Assembly: GCA_026075535.2 (NCBI GenBank)
Contig: AP026541.1
Coordinates: forward strand, 5,518,001-5,582,000
Source: Tricholoma matsutake
Lineage: Eukaryota; Basidiomycota; Agaricomycetes; Agaricales; Tricholomataceae
Direction of reading: 5' to 3'
DNA length: 64,000 bases
Shown: positions 45,698 to 56,459 of the stretch, piece by piece
Numbering within the stretch: position 1 is the stretch's first letter
Layout of the letters: every line of letters begins with the position of its first letter
Program-made: the position numbers and the translations under genes
The notes under the pieces: model-generated
Seen by the model: the letters and a program-made list of their open reading frames with translations, nothing else
Told to the model about the DNA's origin: nothing
Database searches by the model: none

Positions 45698-46180
45698 GTC
45701 GAGCCTCTCATCCCTTGATAACGGCACTTTGTCCTCCACCAACTCGGGGATGGGGGGCAAAGGCGGTGATGGGGCAGGGGGTGCCTCCAGATAAAGGAGC
45801 TCAGCTATGCCGAGCTCCTGTGAGTACATATCCTCCCGTGGGAGGCTGCGGGACCATTGCTTGTGCATGACGTCGACACCTTGTGCCCATCGTACACGAT
45901 CGATCATTTGCCTCGAGGCGAGCCTAGGCCCCCCCTCAGCGTAAATGAGAGCCTCTTGCATAGCAAGAGGGTTGTCGTCATCGTCATCATCAGGGTCGGA
46001 GAGGTTTTCTCCAGCCCACAGATCTCTAACTGCCTTTAATGCAGCTGCTACCTCCGGATCGTCTCATTCGTACCGGGTGTCATAATCTTGGACGTCATCA
46101 TCATAGATGTCGCCCATAATCAGGGAGGGGGTGTGAAGCCCCCAGTGTGGTGGTTGGTCTCTGGTTCACCGTTTGGGCAT
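45698..46180 (-). pseudogene. S12 ORF, type A, N-terminal half
   Basis: ATG at 46180 (MPKR then TGA, CGA elsewhere); a second TGA lies in the acidic region. The frame is otherwise readable to PLSRDERL, where S13 begins. Confidence 0.65.
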
Positions 46181-46963
46181 TGAGAGTGAGTTAGTACAGG
46201 TAGATGATGGTAGAAGTCAAAGTACGCAGCATGAGATTGATAACAGCTGGCCCCTTATCTTGATTCCGGGTCCACCCGATACGGCCTTCAGTTGCTCCGA
46301 GGGGGCAGGCAGGCCACGCATCCTGCTGCCTAGTGGGAGGGAAGATTGACCCCAGTTCTGAGCACCCCAGAGGAGTGAATACCGGAGGTAAGGAGTAGGT
46401 GGTGATGAGCAGCCACCCAAGCGTTGTCCTAGCCCCCAGGGGGCACCATCACCCGGCCCCTTTTAACGATGGTGTATTCCGGACAGGTAGTCAGTGTGGC
46501 AGGTCCCTAGTAGTAGTGACTCACATAGCATGGAGGTTGGAAGTCTCAAAGATGACCAGCAGTCCAGTAAAGGTGTCCCTCCCCTCTAAGCCAGACCTCC
46601 CCCAACTAAGTGAATGCAACAACTTGGGCGAGCATTGAAGTAGGCATCCCACACCCACTCTGAGCCCCCAAAGGGACCCAGACTACTCTTTCATTGACAA
46701 TACTCACCTAGCCAGGATCCTCAAAGCCCAGGAGAATGAGACAGATAGCAGCCATTGTCAAAAACAATGACTGGGGCATCCCCAGGGATCGGATGGACAG
46801 ATCTCTTAGCAAATCAGGCCAGGCCTGGAGACGCTGAGAGCGTTTGTGATGGCAAAATCCAATCAAAAATCGGACGTAAATTGAAGTGTCAATGTCGCGA
46901 GCAATGTTGAGCAGAGGTGTTTACCACTGTTTATGGTGGTTGTATCAAGTCAAGGAGCAGATG

Positions 46964-47800
46964 CCGAAACAACATCATCGATCTCTGCCGAAGTATTTCC
47001 ATGCCACTGAAGCCACAGATTTAAAGCGGAGGAGACAGCATCGAGATATGATGCTTCCTCCTCAGATCCTTTTTTGATCGACCACTTGGTGACCGGGACC
47101 AGGGATCCCGGACCAGGTAGTGTCAGTGTCAGGGGAGCGTGGTCAGACATACCCCTAGCTTCTGGGACGATATTGCAGTACAACACAAATCTTAGATCCA
47201 TGGGTATGAACATTAGGTCGATCACTGTGGGGTGAAAGCCCTGTTGTGGGGGAAAATGGGTGGGTCCCTCCACACTGGGGAGGGCCCTTGTTAGGCCTAG
47301 TGCCGTTGCCGTTTCTACTAAGTGGTCAGCATGAATGGAATGTTCAGGCCCCTGGGGGTCCCAGGAGGCATGTCTCATGTTGAAATCGCCACACATGAAG
47401 TGTAGTCATGGGATCGTCATGACACTTTCATACAAGAGTGTGATGGCCGAGTGTTGGCTGTCTGAGTAGACGTTAGCGAGTAGCATGACATCTTCTCCTA
47501 TTCCCAGGGAGAAGAGGAGAATGTCACGATCGTCGATCAGATCTCGGCGGAGACCCGGTCTGAGATTAGCAATGCTGTTCGCAAGATAGACAGCTACACG
47601 TGGGGGGGTGTCAATCCCTGATGGTCATACCAAGATACCCCAATTAGGGCTCATTGGTGTGCCGATGACTTCTTTCCCTTCTCTGCTGTGGGCAGAAGGG
47701 GCGTGTCTTATGAGTCTCCAGGGAGGCTCTTGAATGAAAAGCAAATCATAGTCATCTACGAAGTCTGCCAGTAACGAGTCCATGTAACCCCAGTTTCTGC
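46964..47800 (-). pseudogene. LINE ORF2 endonuclease domain (APE type), L2
   Basis: DNA endonuclease that nicks the target. Motifs in order on the minus strand: RNWGYMDSLLADFVDDYDL, LLFIQEPPWR, LLANVYSDSQHSAITLLYE, HFMCGDFNMRHASWDP, and the catalytic SDHAPLTLTLPG. The N-terminal beta-strand is missing, cut by S14. TGA codons occur after WGILV (about 47622) and after MTIP (about 47408), both fitting CGA. It ends in NTSAEIDDVVSAS before S12. Confidence 0.85.
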
Positions 47801-48222
47801 GACATTACTGTCACGCGTGCATTACATGGTGATGGTCCACCTCATTCGTCTGGGGTGGTCAATCCTCATTGGCTGGGAGTATGCAGACAGTTATTCCTCC
47901 CGCAAGGGGGGATTTACGGTGAATTGACACCACTGCGCCTGATCTGACTTCGGTTGGATATGTGGCTGGGGGACCGCTTCGCACCAGTGGGTGATCTAAT
48001 GGCTAGCTTCGGGAGGGGGTCTCCCCCTCCAGATTATTGCCTTTCCTGGCTGAGAGGCCGACGTCTGTGGCACTGCCCGCCTAAAGTGGCTAAAACGAGG
48101 ACCTGGGTAGGATATGGGCGAGGGGAACGCATAGATAGAGTAGTACCCAAGTTTGTACCCTGCTCCCCGGACTGCGATCAAGCCCCACGTTATAAATTGT
48201 TGACCCAAAAAAAAAAAAAAAA
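47801..48222 (+). mobile_element. S-element S14, 3' end only
   Basis: 5'-truncated copy containing only the last 0.4 kb of the 3' UTR and a poly(A) of about 17 nt. Left flank LINE endonuclease, right flank a LINE RNase H fragment; no TSD. Confidence 0.8.
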
Positions 48223-48318
48223 AGTCGAAAAGGCAGTTTTATCGTGGATGGCACTTCCTCCAACTCAAAGGAGTTGGGGGGAAACCAGCTCTACCCTCAA
48301 CCCACAAAGGTGGGCCTC
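48223..48318 (+). pseudogene. LINE RNase H fragment with internal deletion
   Basis: Starts GTCGAAAAGGCAGTTTTATC and encodes WMALPPTQ-like text in place of the intact FSDPAYCGRHFYQLKGV region. The same 94 nt, preceded by the same S tail, occurs inverted at 52836-52929. Confidence 0.75.
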
Positions 48319-49278
48319 AAAGCCACCTCTCATGCCATGCTACACCAACTCAACGCAATGACCATGTTCATTGGTACTGTCCGTACATCCGCCCTTCCCC
48401 CTGCAGAGAGGAACACATGGTGCCAAATGGCCTGGGAGTTATTCACGACCACCTGGCGACTGTCTGAGATGATGTCGGCGGAACTAGCAGCTGCTCCGAC
48501 ACCTCTCGATCTCACCTCCAGCAGCCTTCCAGGCTTCCTATGCGGCGATGCACACTGCTCAATCAGAGCCTCAATCTGGGGAACCCTCATCCCCAGCATG
48601 GCGCCGTTGTCCTCGAGGTCCTCGTGGACAGCAGCACCGCAACTAGTACAGGGGCCTATCCCCCTCTACATTCACAGCCACGAAGTAACTGGTGGCCATT
48701 ATCGGGACGGTGACATGGTGTCGCCTCCCTATACCTTCCCCCCGCTGCGGCGGGGACGATGTCATCGAGTGCATGCACATGTGTGCATTTGCTCGAGGGG
48801 GGCCTTGGCCCCCTACTTATGGCGGTCACGGTGAATAACCAGGTGAACAACCACCCGCCTTGTTACTGTCACTTGTGCACAACATGGTGATGGTCCACCT
48901 TATTCGCCTGGGGTGGTCAATCCTTGTTGGCTGGAAATACGCAGATGGTTATTCCTCCCACAAGGGGGGATTTATGATGAATTAACACTGCTGCACCTGG
49001 TCTGACTTGTCGGACATGTGGCTGGGGGACCGTTTTGCTTCAGTGGGCGATCTAATGGCTAGCTTCGGGAGGGGGGGGCTCCCCCTCCGGATTATTGCCT
49101 TTCCTGGCTGAGAGGCCAACGTCTGTGGCACTGCTGCCTAAAGTGGCTAAAACAAGGACCTGGGTAGGAGATGGGCGAGGGGAAGCATAGTTATAGTAGT
49201 ACCCAAGTTTGTACCCTGCTCTGCAGACTGCGATCGAGCCCCACATTATAAATTGTTGACCCAAAAAAAAAAAAAAAA
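48319..49278 (+). mobile_element. S-element S15 (type A), 5'-truncated
   Basis: Begins inside the ORF (AAAGCCACCTCTCATGCC) and runs to a poly(A) of about 17 nt. Coding remains to the TAG at 48644 in two frames because of a small deletion near 48520 (CTCACCTCCAGCAGCC). No TSD. Confidence 0.8.
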
Positions 49279-49433
49279 GTCAGCAGGATTCGCTCCCTCC
49301 TTTAAGGGGGGGCGAATGTGAACAAGGCCCTGTCGTCTAGATGGGCCGTGGACAGTAGGCAAAGGCTTTGAGGCCTTTGGCCTGGAGGGGCCGACATGCT
49401 GCTGAATGTCAGCCAGCTTGTCGGTGGGATGGT
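49279..49433 (-). pseudogene. LINE ORF1 fragment
   Basis: Antisense PTDKLADIQQHVGPSRPK to KEGANPADF, matching 37160-37290. Joined at 49434 to a sense-strand LINE 3' UTR. Confidence 0.8.
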
Positions 49434-50414
49434 TCTGGCTAGTGTGATCGGTATGTTGGGGTGGCTGTAGGGCACCAGACAAGTCCGTTAACCCTCATAA
49501 AGGGGGCCCACCCATGTTCAGGAGCGACTGTCAGGGAGGGGGGACACAAACCCAGGTACTGGTTCAGGGAGGCACCTGAGCGCTTTCAGATCCCCTATCG
49601 GTTGCACGTTACAGCCTTGATGCTGATTACGCCCTCTTTTCTGAGCTGAAAGGCTCACATCAGGGCAGCAGTTTCCCCTAAATCTTGCATACATACCCGT
49701 GGAGTCTCAGGGAACACGACATTGTCAAGGCTGGGTTGTTGGTACACCACCACTGGCAAGTCCATTTACTTGATAAAGGGGGCCCGGCCTCTTTTTTTTT
49801 TTTTTTGGGTCAGAATTTATAATGCGGGGCTCGATTGCAGTCTGTGGGTCAGGATACAAACAAAGGTACTACTATGACTATGCATTCCCCCTGTCTACAT
49901 CCCACACCTGGTCCCTTGCAGAAGCCACTTTAGGCGGGCACGGCCACAGACGTTGGCCTCTCAGCCAGGAAAGGCAATAATCTGTAGAGGGGGGGCCCCC
50001 CCCACAGAAGCTAGCCATTAGCTCACCGTCTGGTGCTACCTTGGTCCCTCCGGCCACATATCCGACCGAAGTCAGATCAGGCGCAAGCAGTGTCAATTCA
50101 CCATAAATCCTCCCTTGCAGGAAGATTAACCATCCTTCACCAGACAATGAGGGTTGACCACCCCAGGCAAGTGAGGTGGACCATCACCATGGCCAAGCAT
50201 GAGTGACAGTAACAAGGCAGCTGGTTACTCACTGGAACTACTGTAGGTAGAGGGCTGAAGCCCCCTTTGAGCATCCACTCCTCTGAGCATGCCCTTGATG
50301 ACAATGTCCCCCCCGCAGTGGGAGGAAGGTAAAGGGAGGCGGCATATTGCCACCATCCCGACAACAGCCCCCAGAAGTTTGGTGGGCAGTGTAGAGAAGG
50401 GGTGGTCCCCTTCA

Positions 50415-51232
50415 TCAAGCTCGGCGCGGTCGTTGGCGAGGCCCGCGAGGATGATGGCGCCATTCCAGGGATGAGGGTTCCCCAGTTGGAGGCTCTGCCG
50501 CTGGTGGAGCAGACTGAGCCACCTGTATCGCCGCATAGGAAGCCTGGAAGGCTGCCGGGGATGTAAGGTCTAGGGGAGCTGATGCCACACAAAGCGACTC
50601 CATCATGCTCCCTGAAAATCACCAGGTGGTGGTGAATAGCTCCCACACCATCTGACACCAAGAGTTCCTGTCATTGAGAGGAACCGTGGACACTCGGACG
50701 GTACCTTTATGTCCAGTAAATGTAGCATGGCATCAGAGGTGGCTTCAATCTCCAGCCTCTCATCCCTAGATAATGGCACTTCGTCCTCCACCAACTTGGG
50801 GATGGGGGGCCAAGGCGGTAGCGGGGCAGGGGATGCCTCTGGATAAAGGAGCTCCAAAATGCTGAGCTCCTGTGAATACATATCCTCCCATGGGAGGCTA
50901 CGAGCCCAGCACTTGTGTTCAACATCGACACCCTATGCCCATTGTACACGATCGATTGTTTTCCTCGAGGAGAGCCTAGGCCCCTCCTCAGCGTAAATGA
51001 GAGCCTCTTGCATGGCAAGAGAGTCGTCGTCATCATCATAGTCCGGGTCAGAGAGGTCTTCCCTGGCCCACAGATGTCTAACTGCCTTGAGAGCAGCTGC
51101 TACCTCCGATTCATTCTGCACGAACCGGGTGTCGTAGTCTTGGGTGTCATCATCAAAGATGTCACCCATAATCAGGACGGGGTCGGGTAGACCCCGGTGT
51201 GGTGGTTGGCCTCTGGATTGCCATTTGGGTAT
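50415..51232 (-). pseudogene. S16 ORF, type A, start lost, frameshift shared with S3
   Basis: The start position reads ATA as in S3. There is a TAG after RVQWA (about 50933). The deletion after LLDI gives the same out-of-frame KVPSECPRF text as in S3, and the original C-terminus (MMESLCVASAPLD) is in the other frame at 50415-50606. Confidence 0.7.
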
Positions 51233-51482
51233 TGGGAGTGTGTATGTTAGTGCTAGTAGATGATGGTAGAAATCAAAATACGCAGCGTGGAATTGATAAC
51301 GGCTGGTCCCTTATCTCCATTCTGGGTCCACCCGATGCAACCTCCAAACGCTCTGAGGAGGCAAGCAAGCTGCACATCCTGCTGCCTGGTGGGAGATGAT
51401 CAAACCCGGGTCATAACACCCCAGAGGAGTGAGCACCGGAGGTAGAGAATTGGTGGTGAAAAGCAGCCACCAAAGTACTTAT

Positions 51483-51524
51483 AAGCGCTGCCCAAAGTGT
51501 GATAGCACACTTTGGTGGGCGCTT
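51483..51524. repeat. 42-nt palindrome in the S16 leader
   Basis: AAGCGCTGCCCAAAGTGTG, ATAG, CACACTTTGGTGGGCGCTT. Confidence 0.75.
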
Positions 51525-52226
51525 AAACCTAGCCATCAGGGGGCACCATTGCCCAGCCCCTTTTAACAATGGTGTATTCCAATGGGTAGTCAGTGTAGCA
51601 TGTCTCTAGTAGTAGAAACTCACAGAGCATGGAGGCTGGAAGCCTCCCAGACAACCAGCAATCCAGTGTAGGTGTCCTTTCCCCTAAGCCAGACCTCTCC
51701 CACCTAAACGAGTGTGTCGACTTGGGCGAGCATTGAAGCAGGCATCCCACACCCACTCTAAGCCCCCATAGGGACCTAGACTACTCTTTTATAGACACCA
51801 CTCACCTAGCCAGGATCCTCGAAGCACAGGGGAACGAGACGAATAACAGCCATTGTCAAAAACAATGACTGGGGCATCCATGGAGATCGGATGGACGGAT
51901 CTCTTAGCAAATCAGGCCAGGCCTGGCGACGCCGAGAGCATTTGTGATGGTGAAATCCGATCGAAAATCAGATGAAAATTGGAGTCTCGACGTTGCTACC
52001 AACATTGAGCAGGAGTGTTTACCACTGTTTATAGTGGTTGTAACAAGTCAAGGAGCGTCAGGGTTCAGCCTCCTTAGTAGTCGTCGCAGCTATCTAGGTG
52101 GTTAGTGCAAAGATTAGCAGGGGGAGGACTTGGTCTGGGCGTAGTGTACTTTGTTTGTATGTCTCTGCCACGGACTGCGATCAGGCGCCACATTATAAAT
52201 CTTTGACCCAAAAAAAAAAAAAAAAG

Positions 52227-52331
52227 GTCTGGGGCTGCAGGAAGCATTGGGAGAGTCTCTTGCACAGGACAATGACAGAGGTAGTGACATGGGTTATGAG
52301 TCGGACAAACCAGAGCTATGTTTGGAAGACC
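52227..52331 (+). other. Unique 105-bp stretch between two LINE tails
   Basis: Lies between a sense LINE poly(A) and an antisense LINE poly(T). One plus frame is open throughout and looks coding-like (LGLQEALGESLAQDNDRGSD). It matches nothing else in the window that I can see. It may be a scrap of host exon or of an unseen LINE region. Confidence 0.4.
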
Positions 52332-52929
52332 TTTTTTTTTTTTTTTTGGATCAAAAGTTTATAACGCGATGCCCAAATGCAGTCTGTGGTAGAGACATAC
52401 AAACGAAGTACACTATGCTCCTGAACATGGGTGGGCCCCCTTTATGAGGGTTAACGGACTCGTCTGGTGCCCTGCAGCCACTCCAACATACCGATAACAC
52501 TAGCCAGAACCAGACGAGGGTCATACGCCCTGCGCGCACAACCTATCCTGGATCCCATGCAAGTGAGTTGAACGACCTGAGAGCCGGGTTATTGTCCATA
52601 AATTCGTGGAAGCCTTCAATGGAGTCTGGGCTTGCACGAGTTTCTTTGCAATCCACCTTAGGGCAGACGCATAGCAAATGGTCTTGAGTTTGTATCTTGG
52701 GACCAAGGCACCAACATTGGTACTCCCCGTCGAGGGAGAGATGTTGACAATACTCCCCTATGGGGGCATGGCCAGTAATCATGCGAGTTGCATGGGAAGT
52801 ATCAGTAGTACTGTTTCCCATGACTTTCAGCCAAGGCCCACCTTTGTGGGTTGAGGGTAGAGCTGGTTTCCCCCCAACTCCTTTGAGTTGGAGGAAGTGC
52901 CATCCACGATAAAACTGCCTTTTCGACTT
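52332..52929 (-). pseudogene. LINE copy L3: 3' tail, shortened 3' UTR, end of RNase H
   Basis: Tail of 16 T, then GTTATAAACTTTTGATCC. The 3' UTR lacks about 0.35 kb between GTACACTATG and CTCCTGAACATGG. The ORF2 end is readable from 52929 to the stop at 52543, with an internal deletion (WMALPPTQ), RMITGHAPIGEYCQHLSLDG and the Cys/His cluster. Confidence 0.8.
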
Positions 52930-54123
52930 TTTTTTTTTTTTTTTGGGTCAAAAATTTATAATGCAGGGCTCGAACGCAGTCCACGGAGCAGGGTACAAAC
53001 TTGGGTACTACTCTATCTACGTGTTCCCCTCGCCCATCTCCCACCCAGGTCCCCGTTTTAGCCACTTTAGGCGGGCAGTGCCACAGACGTTGGCCTCTCA
53101 GCCAGGAAAGGCAATAATCTGGAGGGGGAGCCCCCCCTCCCAAAGCTAGCCATTAGGTCATCAGCTAGTGTGGAACAGTCCCCCAGCCACATATCCAACC
53201 GAAGTCAGATCAGGCGCGGCCATGTTAATTCACTGTAAATCCCCCCTTGCAGGAGGAATAACCGTCCACATGTTCCCAGCCAACAAGGGTTGACCACCCC
53301 AGGCGAATGAGGTGGACCATCACTGTGCCTGCGCATGAGTGATGAAAATGAGGTAGCTGGTTATTCACCTGGTTACTCACTGGAACTACCGTAGGCAGGG
53401 GGCCAAGGCCCCCCTCGAGCAAGTGCCAACACATGCACGCGCTCAATGACAATGTCCCCCCCGCAGCGGGGAGAAGGTGTAGGGTAACGGCTAAGCGTCA
53501 TTGTCCTGATAGTGGCCACCACTCCTGTGATGGGCATATATGTGGAGGGGTGGTTCCCCTTTTTAGTAGTGATGCTGCTGTGCTCGAGGACCTCGAGGAC
53601 AACGGCGATGAGGGTTCCCCAGATTGAGGCTCTGATTGAGCTGCTAGCATCGCCGCATAGAAAGCTCGAAAGGCTGCCGGAGATGTGAGATCGAGAGGTG
53701 ACGCGGCAGCTGCTAGTTCTGCCGACATCGTCTCAGACAATCGCCATGTGGCTGTGAATAATTCCCAGGCCATCTGACGCCATACGTTCCTCTCCGTAAG
53801 AGGGACGGCAGACACTTGGATGGTACCGACAAAAATCGTCATTGCCTCCAGTAGATGTAGAAAGCCATGAGAGGCGGCTGTTAATTCCGCCCTCTCATCT
53901 CTCGACAACGGAGGTTCATCCTCCACCAACTCTGGGATGGCGGATGAACCTGGTGAAGTGGGGAGGGGTGGCACAGATTGCTCCTGCTGCCCCTCTGGAT
54001 AAAGGAGCTCGGCAATGCCGAGCTCCCAATTGTTGTTGGCCTCGAGCCCAAGCTCGAGAGCCAGATTACTCGTATCGTTGGCCACCTGCTGTGACCACAA
54101 GACGCGGTTTATAGTCTCCTGCG
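52930..54123 (-). mobile_element. S-element S17 (type B), 5'-truncated
   Basis: From a 17-nt poly(A) at 52930 to an abrupt 5' end inside the ORF at 54123 (CGCAGGAGAC). The truncation point is followed by 12 A (54124-54135) and then antisense LINE RT. No TSD. Confidence 0.8.
53560..54123 (-). pseudogene. S17 ORF, type B, C-terminal two thirds
   Basis: SQETINRVLWSQQVANDTSN to the C-terminal region; the ORF is open through NNWELGIAELLYPEGQQEQ and NVWRQMAWELFTATWRLSET. A small deletion near 53600 removes part of the basic tail and shifts the frame. Nearest to the S2 ORF. Confidence 0.7.
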
Positions 54124-54207
54124 AAAAAAAAAAAAGGACTCGTGGGCTACTCCGTCGAATTGAAGCCGTCGAGACAGCATTTTTTCGACCAGTTTGCCCA
54201 GAGTGTT

Positions 54208-56459
54208 TTTTTTTTTTTTTTTTTGGGTCAACAATTTTTAACGCGGGGCTCGATCGCAGTCCGCGGAGCAGGATACAAACTTGGGTACTACTGTAACTAC
54301 GCTTCCCCTCCCCCATATCCTACCCAGGTCCTCGTTTTAGCCACTTTAGGCGGGCAGTGCCACAGACGTTGGCCTCTCAGCCAGGAAAGGCAATAATCTG
54401 GAGGGGGAGCCCCCCCTCCCAAAGCTAGCCATTAACTCGTCCACCAGTGCAGAACGGTCCCCCAGCCACATATCCAACCGAAGTCAGATCAGGCGCGGCC
54501 GTGTTAATTCACTGTAAATCCCCCCTTGCGGGAGGAATAACCGTCTGCATACTCCTGGCCAGCGAGGATTGACCACCCCAGACGAATGAGGTGGACCATC
54601 ACCGCGCTCCCGCGCGAGTGACAGAGATGTGGTAGCTGGTTGTTCACCTGGTTATTCACCGGAACTACTGTGGATAGGGGGCCAAGGCCCCCTTCGAGTA
54701 GATGCCGTCAAGGGCATACGCTCGGTAACAACGTCCCCCCCGCAGCGGGGAGAAGGTGGAGGGAAGCGACAAACTGTCACTATCCCGACATCGGCCACCA
54801 ACTAATTGGTGGGAGTAGATGTGGGGGGGGTGACACCCCCCTTTCAGTAGCGGCGCTGCTGTGCTCGAGGACCTCGAGGACGGCGGCGTCGTGATGAGGA
54901 CGAGGGTTCCCCATGATGGAGCTCTGCATGAGCTGCCTGCCTAGCCGCATAGGAAGCCCTGAAGGCTTCCGGTGACGTGAGGTCGAGAGGCAATCCGGCA
55001 GCTGCTAGTTCTGCCGACATTGGCTCGGACAATCGCCAGGTGGTCGTGAATAGTTCCCAGGCCATCTGACGCCATGCGTTCCTCTCAATGAGCGGAACGG
55101 CGGATACTCGGACGGTACCGACGAAAATCGTCATAGCCTCCAGTAAATGTAGAAAGCCATGAGAAGTGGACGTTATGTCCACCCTCTCATCTCTCGACAA
55201 CGGAGGCTCATCCTCCACCAACTCTGGGATGGCGGATGAACCCGGTGATGTGGGGAGGGGCGGCGCAGATTGCTCCTGCTGCCCCTCCAGATAGAGGAGC
55301 TCGGCGATGCCGAGCTCTTGATTGTTGTTGGCCTCGAGCCCAAGCTCGAGAGCCAGATCATGCACCTCATCGGCTATCACTTGTGATGCCAAGAAGCGGT
55401 TTATCGTCTCCTGCGAGGCTAGCTTGGTGAGACCCGGGATGAATTCGACGTCTCCGCCTGTGGCAGAGCCGTCATCGTCGTCTGGCAGGTCGGAGGAGTC
55501 ATCCTCCGCCCAAAGATTGTGGAACTGGTTAGCCACATCAGAGTCCCATCCGCTCAGGGAGACGTGTCCGAACTCTGGGAGGTAATTGTCGTCGAAGTCG
55601 GCGAAGTCGGTGTTTGTGTATAGGAGGGGGTCGCCATGAGCCGCCTGGTGTCGAGTTCGCGCTCTACGGTTTGTAGAGGGCATTGAGGATGATTTAGCAC
55701 AAGTAGATGACGGTAAAAGTCAAGATACGTAGCGTGTTAACGATAACAGATGGTCCCTTATCTCAATTCCGGGTCCACCCGACACAGCCTCCAGACGCTC
55801 CGAGGGGGCAGGCAGGCCGCAAATCCTGCTGCAGATTGGGAGGGACAATTGAACCCGGTTCCGAACACCTCGAGGGTGTGAGTGCCGGAGGTAGAGAGTC
55901 GGTGGTAAGTAGCGGCCACCAGAGCGTTGACCTAGCCACCAGGGGGCACCATCGCCTGGCCCCTTTTAATGATGGTGTATTCCAATGGGTAGTCAGTGTA
56001 GCAGGTCTCTAGAGATAGAAACTCACGCAGCATGGAGGTAGGAAGCCTCCCAGACGACCCACAATCCAGTGAATATGTCCCTCCTCCTGAACCAGACCTC
56101 CCCCAGCTAAACGAATGCGACGACTTGGGCGAGCGTTGAAGTAGGCATCCCACACCCACTCTAAGCCCCCATAGGGGCCCAGACTACTCTTTCATTGCCA
56201 ACACTCACCTAACCAGGATCCTCGAAGCCCAGGAGAGCGAGACGAATAGCAGACACTGTCAAAAACAGTGACCGGGGCATCCACAGAGATCGGATGGACG
56301 GATCTCTTAGCAAATCAGGGCAAGCCTGGAGTCGCCGAGAGCGTTCGTGAAGGCGAAATCCGATCGAAAATCGGACGAAAATTGAGGTGTCGACGTCGCG
56401 TGCAACGTTGAGCAGAGGTGTTTACCACTATTTATGGTGGTTGTAACAAGTCAAGGAGC
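54208..56459 (-). mobile_element. S-element S18 (type B), full length, young
   Basis: 2252 bp, GCTCC at 56459. The TSD TTGCCCAGAGTGTT (54194-54207 and 56461-56474) is perfect. Nearly identical to S20 along its whole length by eye. Rich in intact CpG compared with the older copies. Confidence 0.92.
54844..55683 (-). CDS. S18 ORF, type B, intact (279 aa), function unknown
   Basis: MPSTNRRARTRHQAAHGDPL start; acidic region (FADFDDNYLPEFGHVSLSGW, then AEDDSSDLPDDDD) at residues about 25-75; ALELGLEANNNQELGIAELL (about 120-140); IPELVEDEPPLSRDERVDI; ERNAWRQMAWELFTTTWRLS (about 205-225); C-terminal SSSSRRRRPRGPRAQQRRY. It differs from the S20 protein at only two or so positions. The N-terminal 100 residues differ from type A, while the C-terminal 150 align. 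No enzyme motif is recognised. Confidence 0.7.
   Translation of the reverse strand: MPSTNRRARTRHQAAHGDPLLYTNTDFADFDDNYLPEFGHVSLSGWDSDVANQFHNLWAEDDSSDLPDDDDGSATGGDVEFIPGLTKLASQETINRFLASQVIADEVHDLALELGLEANNNQELGIAELLYLEGQQEQSAPPLPTSPGSSAIPELVEDEPPLSRDERVDITSTSHGFLHLLEAMTIFVGTVRVSAVPLIERNAWRQMAWELFTTTWRLSEPMSAELAAAGLPLDLTSPEAFRASYAARQAAHAELHHGEPSSSSRRRRPRGPRAQQRRY

Larger units (their letters stand above)
43217..46958 (-). mobile_element. S-element S12 (type A), interrupted by S13 with deletion
   Basis: Segments 45698-46958 (5' part) and 43217-43816 (3' part); TSD CCGAAACAACATCAT in LINE L2. About 0.5 kb of S12 (second half of the ORF and start of the 3' UTR) is missing at the S13 insertion, which has no TSD. 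Confidence 0.85.
41986..47800 (-). mobile_element. LINE copy L2 (endonuclease and RT), split by S12
   Basis: Minus strand: endonuclease 46964-47800, linker and RT 41986-43216. S12 sits between with TSD CCGAAACAACATCAT (43202-43216 and 46964-46978). The copy is cut at 41986 by the S10 tail and at 47801 by S14. Confidence 0.85.
49792..52056 (-). mobile_element. S-element S16 (type A), full length
   Basis: 2265 bp, the same length as S3. The TSD is GGGCCCGGCCTC (49780-49791) and GGGTTCAGCCTC (52061-52072), differing only by C/T and G/A. The leader has the palindrome at 51483-51524. Confidence 0.88.
49434..52226 (+). mobile_element. LINE 3' UTR and tail (sense), split by S16
   Basis: Segments 49434-49791 and 52061-52226. 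Begins GGTTCTGGCTAGTGTGATCG, the sequence just after the ORF2 stop of other copies, and ends ATTATAAATCTTTGACCC plus A16. It has the same GATAAAGGGGGCC block and GAGCTGAAAGG block as the 3' ends at 14385 and 62405. Confidence 0.8.

Noticed and set aside
10219..54396. Short ORFs with runs of Phe or Lys ending in LGQKF, LGQQF or similar
   Set aside because: They are translations of poly(A)/poly(T) tails joined to the S or LINE 3' end.
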